A stretch of DNA of 64,000 nucleotides from NCBI GenBank assembly GCA_019914945.1, contig CM034099.1, positions 18,316,704-18,380,703 of the forward strand, given 5' to 3'. This DNA is from Typha latifolia (Eukaryota; Streptophyta; Magnoliopsida; Poales; Typhaceae). Under the pieces are notes generated by a model that made no database searches, was not told where the DNA came from, and saw only the letters and a program-made list of their open reading frames with translations. The translations under genes and the position numbers were made by a program. Positions 12,936 to 26,982 of the stretch are shown in pieces. Position 1 is the stretch's first letter. Each line of letters begins with the position of its first letter.

Positions 12936-14224
12936 GGATCCCAACAGCCGATTTGGGAAAACTCGAAACCCAATGGGATTAATTAATTCCCAATTTTTGC
13001 CTCCGCACAAGATTTTTTTTCCGTTTGTCGATTTTGCCCCTCTAATTTCCCATTTTCTTTAAATTTCCTGAAAATTAAAAAATGAGGAAAGAAAAGGGAA
13101 AAATCAGATCATCCAGTAATAATATTTAAAATTTAGAGCTCGAATGAATTTGATGAATGAAGACAAAATAAATGCAAATCCAAATAGAAATAAATGATTT
13201 TATGGATTGTTGGAAATGGTGAATATTGATTTACAACTGATCACAGTAAGATAATATTTATTTTATTGCTGAAAATATTAGCATGGCTAATTTGAGTGCC
13301 ACCAGTGCAACAGTTAGAATTTCTCAATTTCATGACATCTCTTTTCTAGGCATATAAATAATTTTAGCATAGCAAAGTCAATTATTAATAAACTCGTCAA
13401 TAATGACAACAAACAAATGCTACCTATTATTTTATTTTAATATAACTTTGGTATTTCTGTAATTTCACCGTGAGAATGCCCTCAAAATCCGTGTGAAAAT
13501 AGTCTCAACTAAATTCGAAAAATTGTGCATCTAGTCGTGTTTTTGTATCATCTCCCGAGTAAATTATACACCATATTTGTAACTATATCATTCTTAAGGT
13601 ATCACAGACTCACACAGAGTGTATCACATATTTCTTAGCCGTCCAATGTGATCTACTTTATTTATCTTCTCCGACCCACTTAATTAAGCCAATAATAGAG
13701 TGATATATGATAATACTTGCTAAAAAATTAATATTTTTTCTAAAATATCCCGCCATATAAATTGTGTACATAGTTGATGTATCAAGATACGGAAGGGGTG
13801 AAATTGTAAAACAAAAAGAAAGATATTTTTACATTTTTATCCTTGCTATATTATGTATATGGTAAACGCGTTGAATATGCTAGTAATACTGAAAGCCGCC
13901 TGGTCAGAAAGTTCACGTAGAACGAGCGAAAGAGTACCGATACATTCACGCGGAACAGATTAAGCATTAATAAGATCAGCGTTATATTTGCTAAGTAAAA
14001 CGCCAATACCTTTAGCGCTATAATTGTACTGCAAAAATGTTAACTGGTCCAGCATTTTTTCGCTGGATCTATGAGGCGGCAGCTGACGTTTCCAAAATAG
14101 TCGTGAAGTATTTCTAAAATAAAATAATATTAGTTGACCGAGAGTAAGTGGGCCTGGGCCAGATTAGGGATGGCCCACTGCGGGCAGGAGAATTGTTTAG
14201 TTGCTTTGGTGAAGTAGAGTGAGT

Positions 14225-14514
14225 GTCGCTTGAAACGACGCATAGTACAAAGGAAGCCGCCTGTCGTTTGTTTCTCTCTCCACATCTCATCTGTCGACGT
14301 GTCATCCGATTATTGGTGGCTGTTTCGTAATTAGATTGGGCCGTTTTGTTTCCCGGCTCTTTGTCAATTGGTAGTGTTGGATTGAGATGTTCTTTGGCAA
14401 ATGAAACAGCTTGGTGCATGACCTCCTTTTGAGACCTCGCTTGCCTAAAGAGAGTAACGAAAGGGATAATTTGTGGTAGTGTAGTAATTAACAAGGGTTT
14501 GTGATCCTTTATTA
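14225..14514. other. Unit-A-specific block replaced in unit B
   Basis: Between flanks shared by both units (GAGTGAGT on the left, CTAGTCATTTAG on the right) A and B hold unrelated sequences. In A it is about 290 bp with no recognisable gene. The open frame over 14,114-14,494 (minus) shows no family resemblance. Confidence 0.5.
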
Positions 14515-17240
14515 CTAGTCATTTAGTAAGCATTGGGACTTTCCCAACGGTCAGATATATAGTAAAAACATGCAGCATGCACCCCAAAACCTACTGAAAT
14601 CAAGAAAGTTCATTTGTTTAAGGAATCGTTGCGTACGGCCTTGTTGTTAAGATATATATTTATATATATATATCATTTACTTGATAGGATGTCATTATTT
14701 AACTTGGATTTCTTTTGATGTTATCTTGGTTTTAGTAAATTTAAGTTGAAACTAATGAGTTTTTGACCAAACTATCCCTCCGTGTATTTATTTTATATGT
14801 CTACTGCACTTTGAAACTTAAATAAATTCAACAAAACTCAATCAGCAACTTGAATATATTCTTACATATTTATTTTGTGTGTTTAGTATATTTCAAAACT
14901 TATATTTAGCAAAACTCTTGTTAGCAACTTTTAAAATAAGTTAAAATGTTGGTAAGTCCTAGAGATAAATTTCTATATATGTAAGTTGTTTTTAGTTCAA
15001 TGATTTATATTTGAAATTTGTCGAACTAGAAAGAGATTTATATAAAAATTTCTTCCTATTAGAGATAAATTTTTTTAGAGGCTTTGAAATTTTTATATAA
15101 ATCGATGACTTAGAGTATGGCACCTAATCTTATATTTATGGCAGACTCAAAATAGTCAAAAACTCAAAAATTAACACTAAACGTAGGGAAGTAAAAGCAA
15201 CAAGTGATCCAACTTACAAACATAAACTAATGACAGCCCTGGGAGATTTCAACTCATGGAATGGTGTGTATGTACATGGGAATGGCCAAATCCATTATAT
15301 ATACCAACACCAACTAATACTATAAAACTATTAAGATGCCAAAAATGAAGTGATGCAGGAGGCCAGCCACAAAATGACAGATGAGGCAAATCACTAAGGC
15401 TCGACAAAATGGTTGGGTAGAGGCCATGTATGACCATGCCTTAGTGGGGGCAAAACTTTGTTTGGATTTATGCTCAAGTGCTTGATCATTGGAACGAGTC
15501 CCTAAGAGACATATTAAGGATGAGTTGTTGGAGCATCAAGCCTTTGGTCTCTTGTTCAGCTAAGGTACAAAACCTAGTTCCATCTTTTCTGGACTTCTAA
15601 CGTATCTGCCATTGGGAAGTCCAAAACCTCATCCATGTATTCACTCTTCTTTTCTTAGATATGGCTTGTTTTAGTGAGAGGTTGTTATTTATTTAATTTG
15701 TACTCACAAATGAAGTAGTGGGTATGGATTATCCTCCTCCTGAAAACAAGATACTGGATAGTTGTATGTAGATAGTGGATGACTAATTATTTTGCGAAAC
15801 ACAATGTATTCTTTCTTGGTCTCTTTTAATTGAATTACATAACATTAAACAATTAGAGTTGTTGCAGTTCTCAAAGATTTCTCAATCATCCCTGCACTAA
15901 TTAATGCACTTGAGCCTATCATAATACACCTAATTAATGCAGACAGTGAATAGATCTGTGAAGGGTAATGCAAAGCTAGCCCTTGAGCACCAGATTACGA
16001 TACATGATTGGCTTTGAGGTGGCTTAATCAGCTAGCTCCCATGCTAAAATTTAATCCCAAGTACCAAGAAGGAATTATTTTTATGTACTACTCTCCATAG
16101 AAACGTGGGCCTTATATCTATAATATAATTTTACTTTTCTTTTGCTTCTGGATAAGATATCAATCCTCTTCGTTAATATATGAAATATTTGAATTCTCTT
16201 CCTTTTATTAGTGAAGAACTTTAAGCAAAGTAAAACCTGAACAACTCTTGAGTTGCTCTAGTTTCACCTCCTATTGTATTACTTTAATATATCTATCAAA
16301 TTAACCTCTTTTTGTGCGGAATGCTTGTGGGAATTAGTGGGTTAGTTTAGGGAGTTTAGAATCACTAGCTATGCTCAGAGGCTAGCACATGGATTCATCT
16401 TCTTATCTCTTAATAGGCCATGTGTAGAGAGAAAGACCTTTTAATAAGTGCACGGGTACAATAACTGAAAAGTATAATGTACCGAGAATTTAAGTCAAAA
16501 ATCCATAAAGCAAGAGAGCACTACTGTTATGTAACTAATATCTAAACTTATGCCATTTTGTTGGTGTTTTTTTTTTCTTTTTTTAAAGGAAAGCTAGCTG
16601 GTGAAAAAATTCATTTAAATACAACCAGCAATATATAATACAATCTAACACATTAGACTTGGCTACACAAGCTGCAAAATAAGCATTAAACGTCAAGGAC
16701 ATACAAAAGATAACAGAAGGCATAAGCCAAATGAAAACGTAGGCGCAAATGTTTTAATGTCTAATGTCTTTATCATGATCTTTATTGGCTCAGACACCAT
16801 GATCATATGTGAATCTAAAGGAAGTTAGGATAAAAGGTCAGGTGCCGAAAAACCACAAACAACAAATTAGTTGGATAAAAGAAACAGCCAACCAACAACA
16901 CTAGGCAAAGACGATTATATGGAGGAGCCAAAGAAGAATGCAACGACATGGCAAAAGTCTCTTGATGTCGGAATTCAATGTGAGGGAGGAGGAAGTGCCT
17001 CCTATGCTAGAACCGAAAGAAAGAGGAGAGGCAGCCAACTTGAATACCTTCGTTGGAAATAATAGAATGAAATTTCTGAAATTAAATAATAGAAGAGAGA
17101 GACCCCTTCCCTCTATCTAGTCAAATTAACTAGAGGTGAAAAAAAGAAAATAAAGGATGCCTGACATCGGGAGATGAAAAAAAAAAAACCCCCGAGCAAC
17201 ACTGGAAATGCTACTGGCACTCACACAATCAATTAATTTA
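14515..17240. other. Spacer, no gene recognised
   Basis: AT-rich. The open stretches around 15,249-15,437 and 16,871-17,120 are short and unlike any family I know. A 30-odd-bp direct repeat (core GAAATTTCTGAAATTAAATA) occurs at about 17,066 and again at about 17,334. Confidence 0.5.
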
Positions 17241-17249
17241 CTTTGTGGA

Positions 17250-18020
17250 TGACTTGGCTCTACAATATCAATGTTTCAACACATTTGTAACTATATAGGT
17301 TAAATCTATAAACGTGTCCATCAATAATAGAAATGAAATTTCTGAAATTAAATACATCCTTTTGTCTTTCAAAATTAGTTGTAAAAGCAATCCGTACTTT
17401 AAGACAATAAAAATATTAAAAATTGGCTCAAATTTAGTTTCAGCAAATTTTCAGTATGTATCAGTATTTCTGTGTCGCGCGTTCGAACGAGCCCTGGGGG
17501 CGTTCGAACGAGCCCTGGGGGCGTTCGAACACGAGTTCCAGACAGATAGCTGTCTTTGATGCATGCATTCGAATGGCCCAGCCGCGTTCGAACGCGGGCC
17601 AACCCGAGAGCAGTTGTTTCTGTAGGCGTTCGAACGGCCCCCTCTTGCGTTTGAACGCTCTTTGGTTCTACTATACCGAGGGCGTTCGAACGCGACGAGA
17701 AAAATTTTCAAATTTGAACCTGACAATAAATACTAAATAGTGTTTTTATGGCTGGTTAGTTGAAAAAATATTTATGAGGGTTGAGCCACCATTGTATTAA
17801 GAGTGATTAGAGTTGTTAAACTTTTTGTAAGTGAGGAATTTGTATAGTAAAAAAAATTGCTCTGCCCGTGGACATAGGCACATCGCCGAACCACGTAAAT
17901 TTTATCTCTCTCTCTCTATTGTCTACATTGTTTCATTGTTGGTGATTGCTTGCATTAGGGTGTTAATCCGTGATTAGATTTTGGTTAGTGCTATTCTATC
18001 ACCATTAACATCTATTTGAA
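17250..18020 (+). mobile_element. Ty1/copia-like LTR remnant
   Basis: At about 17,860-17,905 the sequence reads CTGCCCGTGGACATAGGCAC, then CCGAACCACGTAAAT, a signature common in the R/U5 part of plant copia LTRs, followed by a TCTC-rich stretch and TTGTCTACATTG. Upstream are the degenerate GAGTGATTAGAGTTG words usual in such LTRs. There is no primer-binding site, gag or pol next to it and the ends are not clear, so this is probably a decayed solo LTR or LTR fragment. It includes the palindrome array at 17,479-17,691. Confidence 0.55.
17479..17691. repeat. Array of GCGTTCGAAC palindromes
   Basis: Six exact GCGTTCGAAC words (about 17,479; 17,500; 17,521; 17,584; 17,626; 17,682) and two variants (GCATTCGAAT near 17,564, GCGTTTGAAC near 17,646) within 213 bp. 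The first two are followed by the same GAGCCCTGGGGG. The GC content is far above that of the neighbouring DNA. Confidence 0.85.
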
Positions 18021-20581
18021 GTTTTTCTCAAGCTTTGTATTGGTTTTCTTTCACTATTCCCATTTGTGGCATTTGGGGGTGAAGGTCTTGCTTACACGTC
18101 CTTCACCCATTTGGGCATTTTGCACAACAAAAAATAACAAAAGAGATTTGACAACTTTTGCATCTTATCAGGAAATTAATAATTCTCCAATTTCGGGTTC
18201 GATCGAAGTGGTTTTGTCCAACAACAATAATTCACGAAGGACCAAACAAACAACCATAAAACATGCAAGCATGGTTCTCATCTTTGAGACCAGACAACAA
18301 ACACCCACAAGAGTTTGCTACAATAGTGCACATTCTTTTCAGCAATTAAAATGATATCACCGTACATAGTACACCAAAAAGATGCATGAAACACTTAGAC
18401 AACAATCCCAGCGAACCCATGAGCCCTTCCACGTGTAGAGCAAGCAAGGGCCACATCATCATCCACTGGGATCCTTTATGGTAGCCAGCTTCGTGGTTCT
18501 ATTCTTGTCCTCGTTACAAGCCAAAGTTCCAAATCACTTGCAAGTACAACAAACTATTCCCTCTAACTAAATCACCTACCCTATGTCCCAAGAAAGAAAG
18601 AAGTATACCAACCACCCTACAAGTCCAGCTCTTGCTCATTTTAATGAGATGGGTATTATATATACCTAGGCTTTTGAAGCAAGGGGTTTTTATATTGTAG
18701 ATTTGAGATTCTTCAGTAGGACAATGCGTAATGGGGTACTAACTAGTAATACAACAGGACATGGGTCCATCTATTCTAAATGCAATAGTATTAAATTCAT
18801 ATTATGGGCAACAAAATGGATCTAATTAATCAAAGGAGACCTCCTTTAGATTAAAGGTTAATTCATATTATACTTCTTCTAATCGTTGTGTTCTCCAGAC
18901 TAACAGCTGAGCAGCATGGCACAGGGGATTTTTGGAGCCAAATCTACAAGCACTAGACATGACCAAATCCCAAGTTGGCCCAAGAAGAGAGCTTAATCGA
19001 ACGTCGAAATCCTCGTAATGATGTATGTAAGCAATATTAATATTTCATGGTTGTCTTCACTTGTAGCTAATAATCTACCGGGAACAACCGTAATCTAAGT
19101 TATTTGATTTGCAGAAAGAAGCATATATGAAGCATTCCTATATACATAACAATCAAGAATTATAGCGTACGTTATACCTAAAGATCATTATCTATATATC
19201 ATAAAGTTACTAAATACGAAGAAAAAAAAGGCACCATTAAGATGCCATTGTAGGACGGCCAACTTTTATTTGCGAACCGTGTAGCCGACCCTCTATGAAT
19301 CGAACAAGCTAGAATTTGAACTCGTCTCCTTGCATTACCTGAAAGATCGAAGATGTGCTACTACTGCTTGCATACACTGTGGCATGAATATATAGTTTCA
19401 GTTCTAACCATCCAAATCTGCTTAAAACTTGTTGCAGAATTAAACTTGATTTGATTAGTTACTACACCGCAAATAGCAAAATTAAATTGTGAAGGTAATG
19501 TTTCAACATGTCTTAAACTACAGCCTAACGTTCTACCTTTTAATTAACACTCGCAGTAGCAGGTCTGCTGAAGTAGTCGGATTAATTAAATAACTTCTAC
19601 ATTATATCAGAATGTGATGTAAGGCAACTGAATTTTTTGCTTGAGACATGGAGATCCAATACTTGGGATAAAAATTAGCATCCCTGATTACTCTGTAGTC
19701 AATGTTCTACACTTGCTTAATTACATATAGTGCAAGCTTGGCGCTTGCATTTAGCATTAATTTGACTGTTTCCTACCATTAATCTAACATAGCAAATTAA
19801 ATCGCAAATCTAGAGTTATGAATTAGTGCAGATCCCTTGTTTAGGCCACGAACTGGTTTATCACACATAATAGGTAAAGCAGCGGTACGTGTAGTATGAA
19901 ATGCTTTATATACGAGGCATTCAAAGCGTTGGAACGGGCTAGAATCTGCAGCAGTAGCATTCATTTCACTGTTAAATTAATTTATCCTTTTCTTCTATCC
20001 TCCTCACACAACTTTTGCCTATATTGAAGAGAACGATAAGGCCAATGCAAACCATAAAAAGATTGGGAATTTTGTTATCAGTTCAAACCCTACGAAGAAA
20101 GTTGAGACTTTTATTGAAATTCTATTGTAACAAGAAATTAACACTATCTTATTTCTGTGTCAGCTTTTCCTTTTTCGCTATCTTTGATCAGTTCTCTGTA
20201 AGATAAATTATTACAATCCACGATCTTATTTCTTCTACTATATATGCTTCATGTGATAATCTCCATTCACTACGGATCTAGTGCTCCATAATAACACTAG
20301 AACTATAATATAACTATTTTTTGGTAGCAAAGCGAACATAACCTACAAAGATGAAGTCGAGTCACGTTTATCAAACGCTGGCAGAGTGGCAGGTTATACC
20401 TAGACAAAAATATATCTTCATGTGCAATAATTTTATAATTGTTATCAAACTCAGGTCGAGCGAGGACATGGAGAACATTTAATGGGCCTGCACTCCCACA
20501 TTGCCGCATAAATCTATCATTTAGCTTATCTGGACTTCATTATTATATGACAAGTACTTTCTCTCATTAGATCATAGGTAT

Positions 20582-20630
<49 letters not shown>

Positions 20631-23600
20631 CATGGATGCACGTTAGCTACTATAAACGTGGAATATGTCACTGGATTTTGATAAATAAAGTTCCAATAGA
20701 TACGGACTTTCCTATGTCTCTCAAGTTCTGTCTTCCAGAAAAGAGTATCCATGCATGGGCAATTATTCTAAGTCACCCATCTTGGAGAACCACTATCTGC
20801 TTTACAAACACATTCGATTCAACGGTACTCGGGACGATTAGCGAACTATAATTTTATATTTCATACTTAATTTATCCTTGCTTTTTGCTGAGAAATTATT
20901 ATGAGTCTAAGAAATGGATTTGATTTATAAGGGTTGGAAGTTTTATATTTTAAGTGACAGACGAGCCTAAAAGGATTTAAACTCTGAATCTCTATTATGA
21001 TGCCATGATAACTTATGAAACACTCTAAAAGCTTAAATTATTTAGATAATGGTAGTTAACATAGTACCAGATTAAGAAATTATGGGTTAAAATCCTACCA
21101 TGCACATTTTTACTTTTAAAATATAAAATCTTTCTTTAAATATAAATATGAAAAATATTACCTCTAAATAACTTAAAACTTTTGGAGTAGTTGATTAGTT
21201 AACAAAGACCTCTTAGGAGAATAAAATCACATCAATTTCATAAATAATCCCAATGATATTATATATTAGGAAGCAAATGGAAACAAAGATTCTACTATGT
21301 GCCCAAAAGAATTCAAGCTCAGTGGGTCTCAATTATAAATTGTATGATTAGTGCTGGAGTAAACCTTCATAGAATGCGATCTGCTTGGCCAAATAAAGAA
21401 ATAAGCTGTCATGTTTCTAATTATCTTAGAGTTCCGTTGTCAACTACATGAAAAGATTAAAGATGTCCATTTTAAGTTGGGATGTGTGTTTGACTTTCAT
21501 TTTAACTACCATAATTAGTAAGATAATAATGGCTATTCGTGGTTGATAAAGCCATGTCTTAGCCTCACTTTAGTTCTTAATTATAACAGCTGTTTCTTTG
21601 CATTTAAAGCAAGAATCATGCCTCCGATATAGCTGTTGACCTTTAGATTGTCACAGTGATATGCACTAATTGGCGTGTTGAGCTGAGATATATAACCACG
21701 TTACAGTTAATTAATTAGGCACCCGTTAGAAGTAGAATAAATAAAAGAACTAATCATCATCTATTTGTACGTTGCATCCATGCATCTCATTTGTCCTCCA
21801 GCCTAAGTACTACATTTTGATTAGGGTTTCGAAGAATAACCTCGACTTGGCATTGGACAATAATAAATTAATAAAACTCCTTTAAGACGTCCATAATGTC
21901 AGAGCCACTAGGTCATGCTCTAGTATATTAATCTTTACATCTTGATATTGGAATCTCTTAAATCCTCCTCCATCACCATACAAATGCCAAAAATAAAGAG
22001 AGATCTGACGGTAAAAAATTAAAATTTTAAAAACTATACTCTTTATTCTTAAGTCTTGGCTTATATACTTGGTGAACCAAGGGGCTCACTTGGATAAAGG
22101 AATTAAAGAACTAGTTGGCCCACAGTTTAATTCAACTTTCATCTGTATCTTTATCAAGTTGCATAATAACCGTAATACTGCAACTCTTTTTTTATATAGA
22201 AATTTTAATTTCAGACGCAAAACTTCACTCTTCAGATAGAAAAACAATTCTTTACTCCTAGGAGGGATTGGATTTGCTTCTTCTCAAATTTTATAATTCA
22301 AATGTCTATACTCTACTTCTTGATTCTTGTTTAACCCTACAGATTCATCAAACAGTGAAGCTAGCCCCACTTTAAACATCTCTACTTGATTCATATATAA
22401 CAATGTAAAGATCTTAGAGTAACATTACTAACTTGCAAACAGTTACATGCTTCGGCATTTGATCTAACTTGTTACGTGCCCACAGAAAACCAATTAAGTT
22501 CTACTCATAACCTTCTCCTAACTTAGGATCACACTTCCATTGCAGCACACGGGAAAGAGTCTTTTAGGCTACTTAGTGATCGCGTACAAGAGGGAAGTGC
22601 ACAAGACGGGAGAATAAGCGAAAGGAAACATAAATGCATCAAAGAGTTCTCGAATGCTAATAATAATAATAATAATAATAATAATGATAATAACAATAAC
22701 AAATGGACGTGAAACCGGCCCAAGGCCCGAGTCAGGCAAGCGGATGACCGCCTCAGCCGGTGTCTCCCTTAACAGGGCCATTTAATGGCGGGCAGTCATC
22801 GACTGGGGACCTAAAACTAGTATTTCTAAAACCCTACAAGGAGGAGGACGCGTGTCGACTAGCAGTCGGCTTATCTGATGCTATATGACGTGGAGTCCAT
22901 GGCTTTCGAGGAGCTAGCTCTCACTGTATTGTGTCGTTGACTGAAGTCGCACGTGGCATTTTAGTATTACAAGAAACGAGTTCACTCACGTGAGAGCCAA
23001 GTGGTGGTGGTAAATGGTGATGATGATCATGCCATAAGAAGTTGGATCACGAAAGCTTGCTTCTATGCATGGGTACGACCATATCATGGACCATGCATGC
23101 ATGCATGCATACGCTCGACATCTCATCTCTTTTAATTACCATTTGCTCCTGAGGGTCTACGTATTACGTACGCTGCACGATCTAGCTTCCGCGTATCAAT
23201 TATATTAATCATAATACCCACCTAATTAGTGGCTAGATCATGATCTCTTTACTACGAATAATAAATAGGTCCATCATCAGCATTCATTTCGCTGTCAAAT
23301 GAAACCATTTGTTTACTACTTACAAACATGAAATGCATAAGACTCTGAACTCTTCTTAGTTTCTTAGAAGTTTAAATACTACTATATCTTCCTACGCATT
23401 AATTGCTATAGATTCAGAGTACCATTCAGCTAGCTCAGACACACGTATGCACATGAATTAGTTGGTATAAATCTGGAATATCCCACTCTGGGTAGATTGC
23501 TGATTAAGTGCCAAATGGTGACCCAGTGCACGGGTTATTATTCCAAGTGATGCTTCTTGGAACCTTAGCTGACTTAATATCACTCCCTGCCACTCTCTGG

Positions 23601-24210
23601 ATAAGTTATTGAAATTACAAGTGATACCATAATCTATTCGATCATAATACAGATACCAAGCAGACATTACTTAGTTGCACCATGACATTACCTTGCCTGC
23701 ACTATAGAGGTGATTAAAAATTACCAAGTCCACATAGGAGTGGAATCAGAACACACAAACTGCATTAAAGGAGGTCAGCACCTGCTACCTCAATGAAAGA
23801 ACGCCATGATATACTTAAAATAACATCGACGATGGTAATCGTTACGGAGTACAAGAAAGAGAAGTACAACATGTATGGCTGATTGGCTGTACTAAAGAGG
23901 AAATGCTTCGGTACAATTCTAAGATAAATCTCCTAACTAATACGGATGCACTGTCATTTAACATTAACGGTTAAAAAGTGTTATATAATATAAAAAGTAT
24001 CATTCTCTAACAGTTTAAACTTTTAGATTAATTAGCAAGATGTCAAAAAATAAATCTGATTTCTCTATTCGCCACAATTTTTTTTCACATCTCGCCACTG
24101 TTCATGCTTAAACAGTCCCAATATTAATATACAAATTTGCAAATTTTGTAATACCTTAAGTAGACCTTCATTTAATGCCGTCTTCTTTACCATTTTAAGA
24201 GAGAAAATAA
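18021..24210. other. Long spacer, no gene recognised
   Basis: About 6 kb without a credible coding region. Holds a 9-bp hairpin at 18,076-18,109 (GGGTGAAGG/CCTTCACCC), a (CT)n tract at 20,585-20,627, a (TAA)n tract at about 22,657-22,685, a (CATG)n-like run at 23,091-23,110, and a G-box-like cluster at 22,845-22,995. The region around 20,900-21,130 (GAAACACTCTAAAAGCTTAA, then CATAGTACCAG and a TTAAAATCCTACCATGCAC tail) resembles decayed short retroelement sequence common in plants. Confidence 0.5.
20585..20627. repeat. (CT)n microsatellite
   Basis: About 20 CT units. It produces repetitive Arg-Glu and Ser-Leu reading frames that are not genes. Confidence 0.9.
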
Positions 24211-24236
24211 TTCCCATTGCTCTTACATTATAGACT

Positions 24237-24282
24237 TATAGTTCCATTGTCACGACCCAGATGTGTTGACAATGGAACTATA
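24237..24282. repeat. 16-bp perfect inverted repeat (hairpin)
   Basis: TATAGTTCCATTGTCA and its exact reverse complement TGACAATGGAACTATA are separated by about 14 bases. The unit B counterpart at about 38,968-39,013 has one mismatch in the right arm (GAAG in place of GAAC). It could be a MITE relic or a regulatory hairpin; there is no known miRNA core in it. Confidence 0.8.
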
Positions 24283-25535
24283 ATCATGGCATTAGAATTT
24301 CCTCATTCTTGACCTTCATCTGACGAGGGATAAATTAAGCCATGTCTTGGCCATCATGGGGAATCATGGCATTTAAACTAGCCGTTAAACTTTAGATCGT
24401 CGCGTTAATTGGTAGTGGAATGCAAGTAAAAGAGTTAAATTAAATAGAATAGCCACACGATTGGTGTGGCTGCATCATTAACAGTAGAAAAAAAAATTCC
24501 ATCTAATGTTGTATGATTGCATCCATGCATCTCATTGTGGTCCTACTGCTCACGTTCTACGTTCTAATATATGCATCTAAAATGGGATAAAAAGACAATA
24601 AGATCTTATATGTTAGGATACCAAAAAGTACGCCATGCTCTTCTTTTCTTACTGCTAATTTTATTGGTTTTTTAGTATCACACCGTGCTCTACTTTACAA
24701 AATTTCCTTGACTTTGGGATAACAATCTCTCTTCTAGTGGGTATATATCACAAACTACATCAACTAGCTAGGAATAAATGCAGTACATATTCTCTAGTTT
24801 TAATGCTTAATACCATTTGGTAAACCAATAGACATATCTTGAGTACGTATTGGGGTTAGAGAAAGACATTTATTTGGCCCATAACTTCGCCCATAATATC
24901 TGAACCACAATCAATCTTAATCAAACTTGATATAATTGAATGGTGGCACGCTAATTTTTAAGTAGGTCATCAATTATTTAGAATAAGCATATACTGCGGA
25001 TCGAAATTGGTGAAGAATTATTCGTCATATGTCTAGGTTAATAATATCCAACCTCACATTAAAAAGTTGATAAGAAATGAAACTTGGTAGAGCTAGAACT
25101 TGGCAACTTGCAAATTAGAATACCCTGCCTTAGACTTCAAACAGTTCATGCACTTAAAAGATCTTGCATGCTTATTAATGGTAACACAATCTATTCGTGG
25201 GTCGGGCTTCGTAAGAGGAACTCAACATATCCTCAGAGGCCAGAGTGGCTTTCATTAATGGCCCATCACTGGGATGTTATAATTTATTGGAATTTTAGGT
25301 ATTTTTTTAGGACAAAAGAGGAGTATTTCAAAATTTTAATTATTTATTTATAAAAGAAATGTAATATGCTTTACTCCATGAGATTTTTAGGTAATAAAAA
25401 CAAAATGCCAGAGCAGAATAATAATAAATCTAAAATTTATGGTGTTTTTGATAAAATTTTCAACAAGAAAAAAAAAAGACAAATACTTTTGTACCCAATT
25501 ATAATTCCAAATGTTAATCACAACCAACCAGTTTC

Positions 25536-25542
<7 letters not shown>

Positions 25543-25570
<28 letters not shown>
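25543..25570. repeat. (TA)n microsatellite
   Basis: About 14 TA units in the part of unit A that is missing from unit B. Confidence 0.9.
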
Positions 25571-25574
<4 letters not shown>

Positions 25575-26978
25575 GTAGTGGTTTCCTAATGCTTCTCTAA
25601 TTACACATTTTAAAGACTAGAAAGTTTTATATATGCACACACATTCTCTTATCTAAACACATCTTCTTTTTCTGTTTAAATATAAAAGATAAAGCATTCA
25701 ATAAGTGATTAGAATCAAAATATAATGAAATCAGCTTTTCTGACTCAAAATGATGAGACATAATTACAAATATATTGAAACAAATGTTCTATACTTCTTC
25801 TGTTTCAAAAGACATAATTACAAATGCTCTCCCTCGCGCATTCGTCCTCCAATAACGCTACTAATCGAATCATTAGCTTTATTCAATTGAAATTTACTTG
25901 CCTTGATCAGTTTAAGTTCATCGTTCATCTGCTTCCTTTTTATCCTCGATTAGTTTCTAATATGATCGCGGTGCATAAGCGAACCTAAGAAATACGAATC
26001 TAATTTTTTAACGGAGATATTCCGTTTTTAATACCTCTTTGTTAGAGTTGTTTTGTTTAACTAGTCCCAGTTTGCCATTTGAAATTTCTACGTAAACTTT
26101 CGTTTAGAATAGTGTAGCCAATTTTTGAACCGGAGTAAGTCAATCATGGCGTAATTCTGCTTCTAGTTCTGCAATAGAAGGGAAACTCATAATTTTCCGA
26201 AAATTGAAGATAAATTCATAGCCACATTTATGCTCCACTAGTGAAAATAAAATACAAATTAAATTGTTTTCAAGCAACAGCTTCTTTTTTGTTCATCTCT
26301 TTTCTGGAGAGTCTGAGTTGCTGAATCTTTTCATAACCAGGCTGGCTTAATTTTAATTCTTGCCCATTTATCTCAACTCAAATCAAAGTTTTGTTCTCGT
26401 TATTTTCCAGTAGTGGCTTTCTTGTTCTCGACTATTAAGAACTTACAATTGGTAAGATTGGGCACAAAGATTGCGACAAAAATGAGATGATTAGATAAAT
26501 CCTTCTGTGAGTTTTACTTTTTCAATCTCTTTTTGGTTGTCAGAAATTCTGCTGAACTTGGGCCAACTTTTTACTGGGAGTTAACACATGTATCTGCTAT
26601 TATAAAGGTAATGAGGGTTGAACTGAGACATCACAGATTCACAGTTTTTTCTATACTTCTTATGCTGGTGTATTTGCAATTTGTTCTTAAAAATACATAC
26701 ATAGCTGATAGCTGAATGAAGAATACTCCAACAAACAACAACAAAACCAAGCACTTCCATAAATGATTTAATTAACCTTCATATTAATGGGTCCTGTGTC
26801 TGAAGAAACGATTAATATTATCTCAAAGATATTCTTGGATGATTAAAAAGTAACGTGTTGGCTTGAAATTTTATACGTATCTTTTTTTATTTTCTCAAAT
26901 AGTAGCAATTTGTATGGTCTAAATAGTATTAAGTCCCCACACAAGTACCAGCAACAATTGATTGAAAGCCGCCTTCCA

Positions 26979-26982
<4 letters not shown>

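Noticed and set aside
22529..22781. Poly-Leu and poly-Ile small frames
   Set aside because: Translation of the (TAA)n microsatellite.
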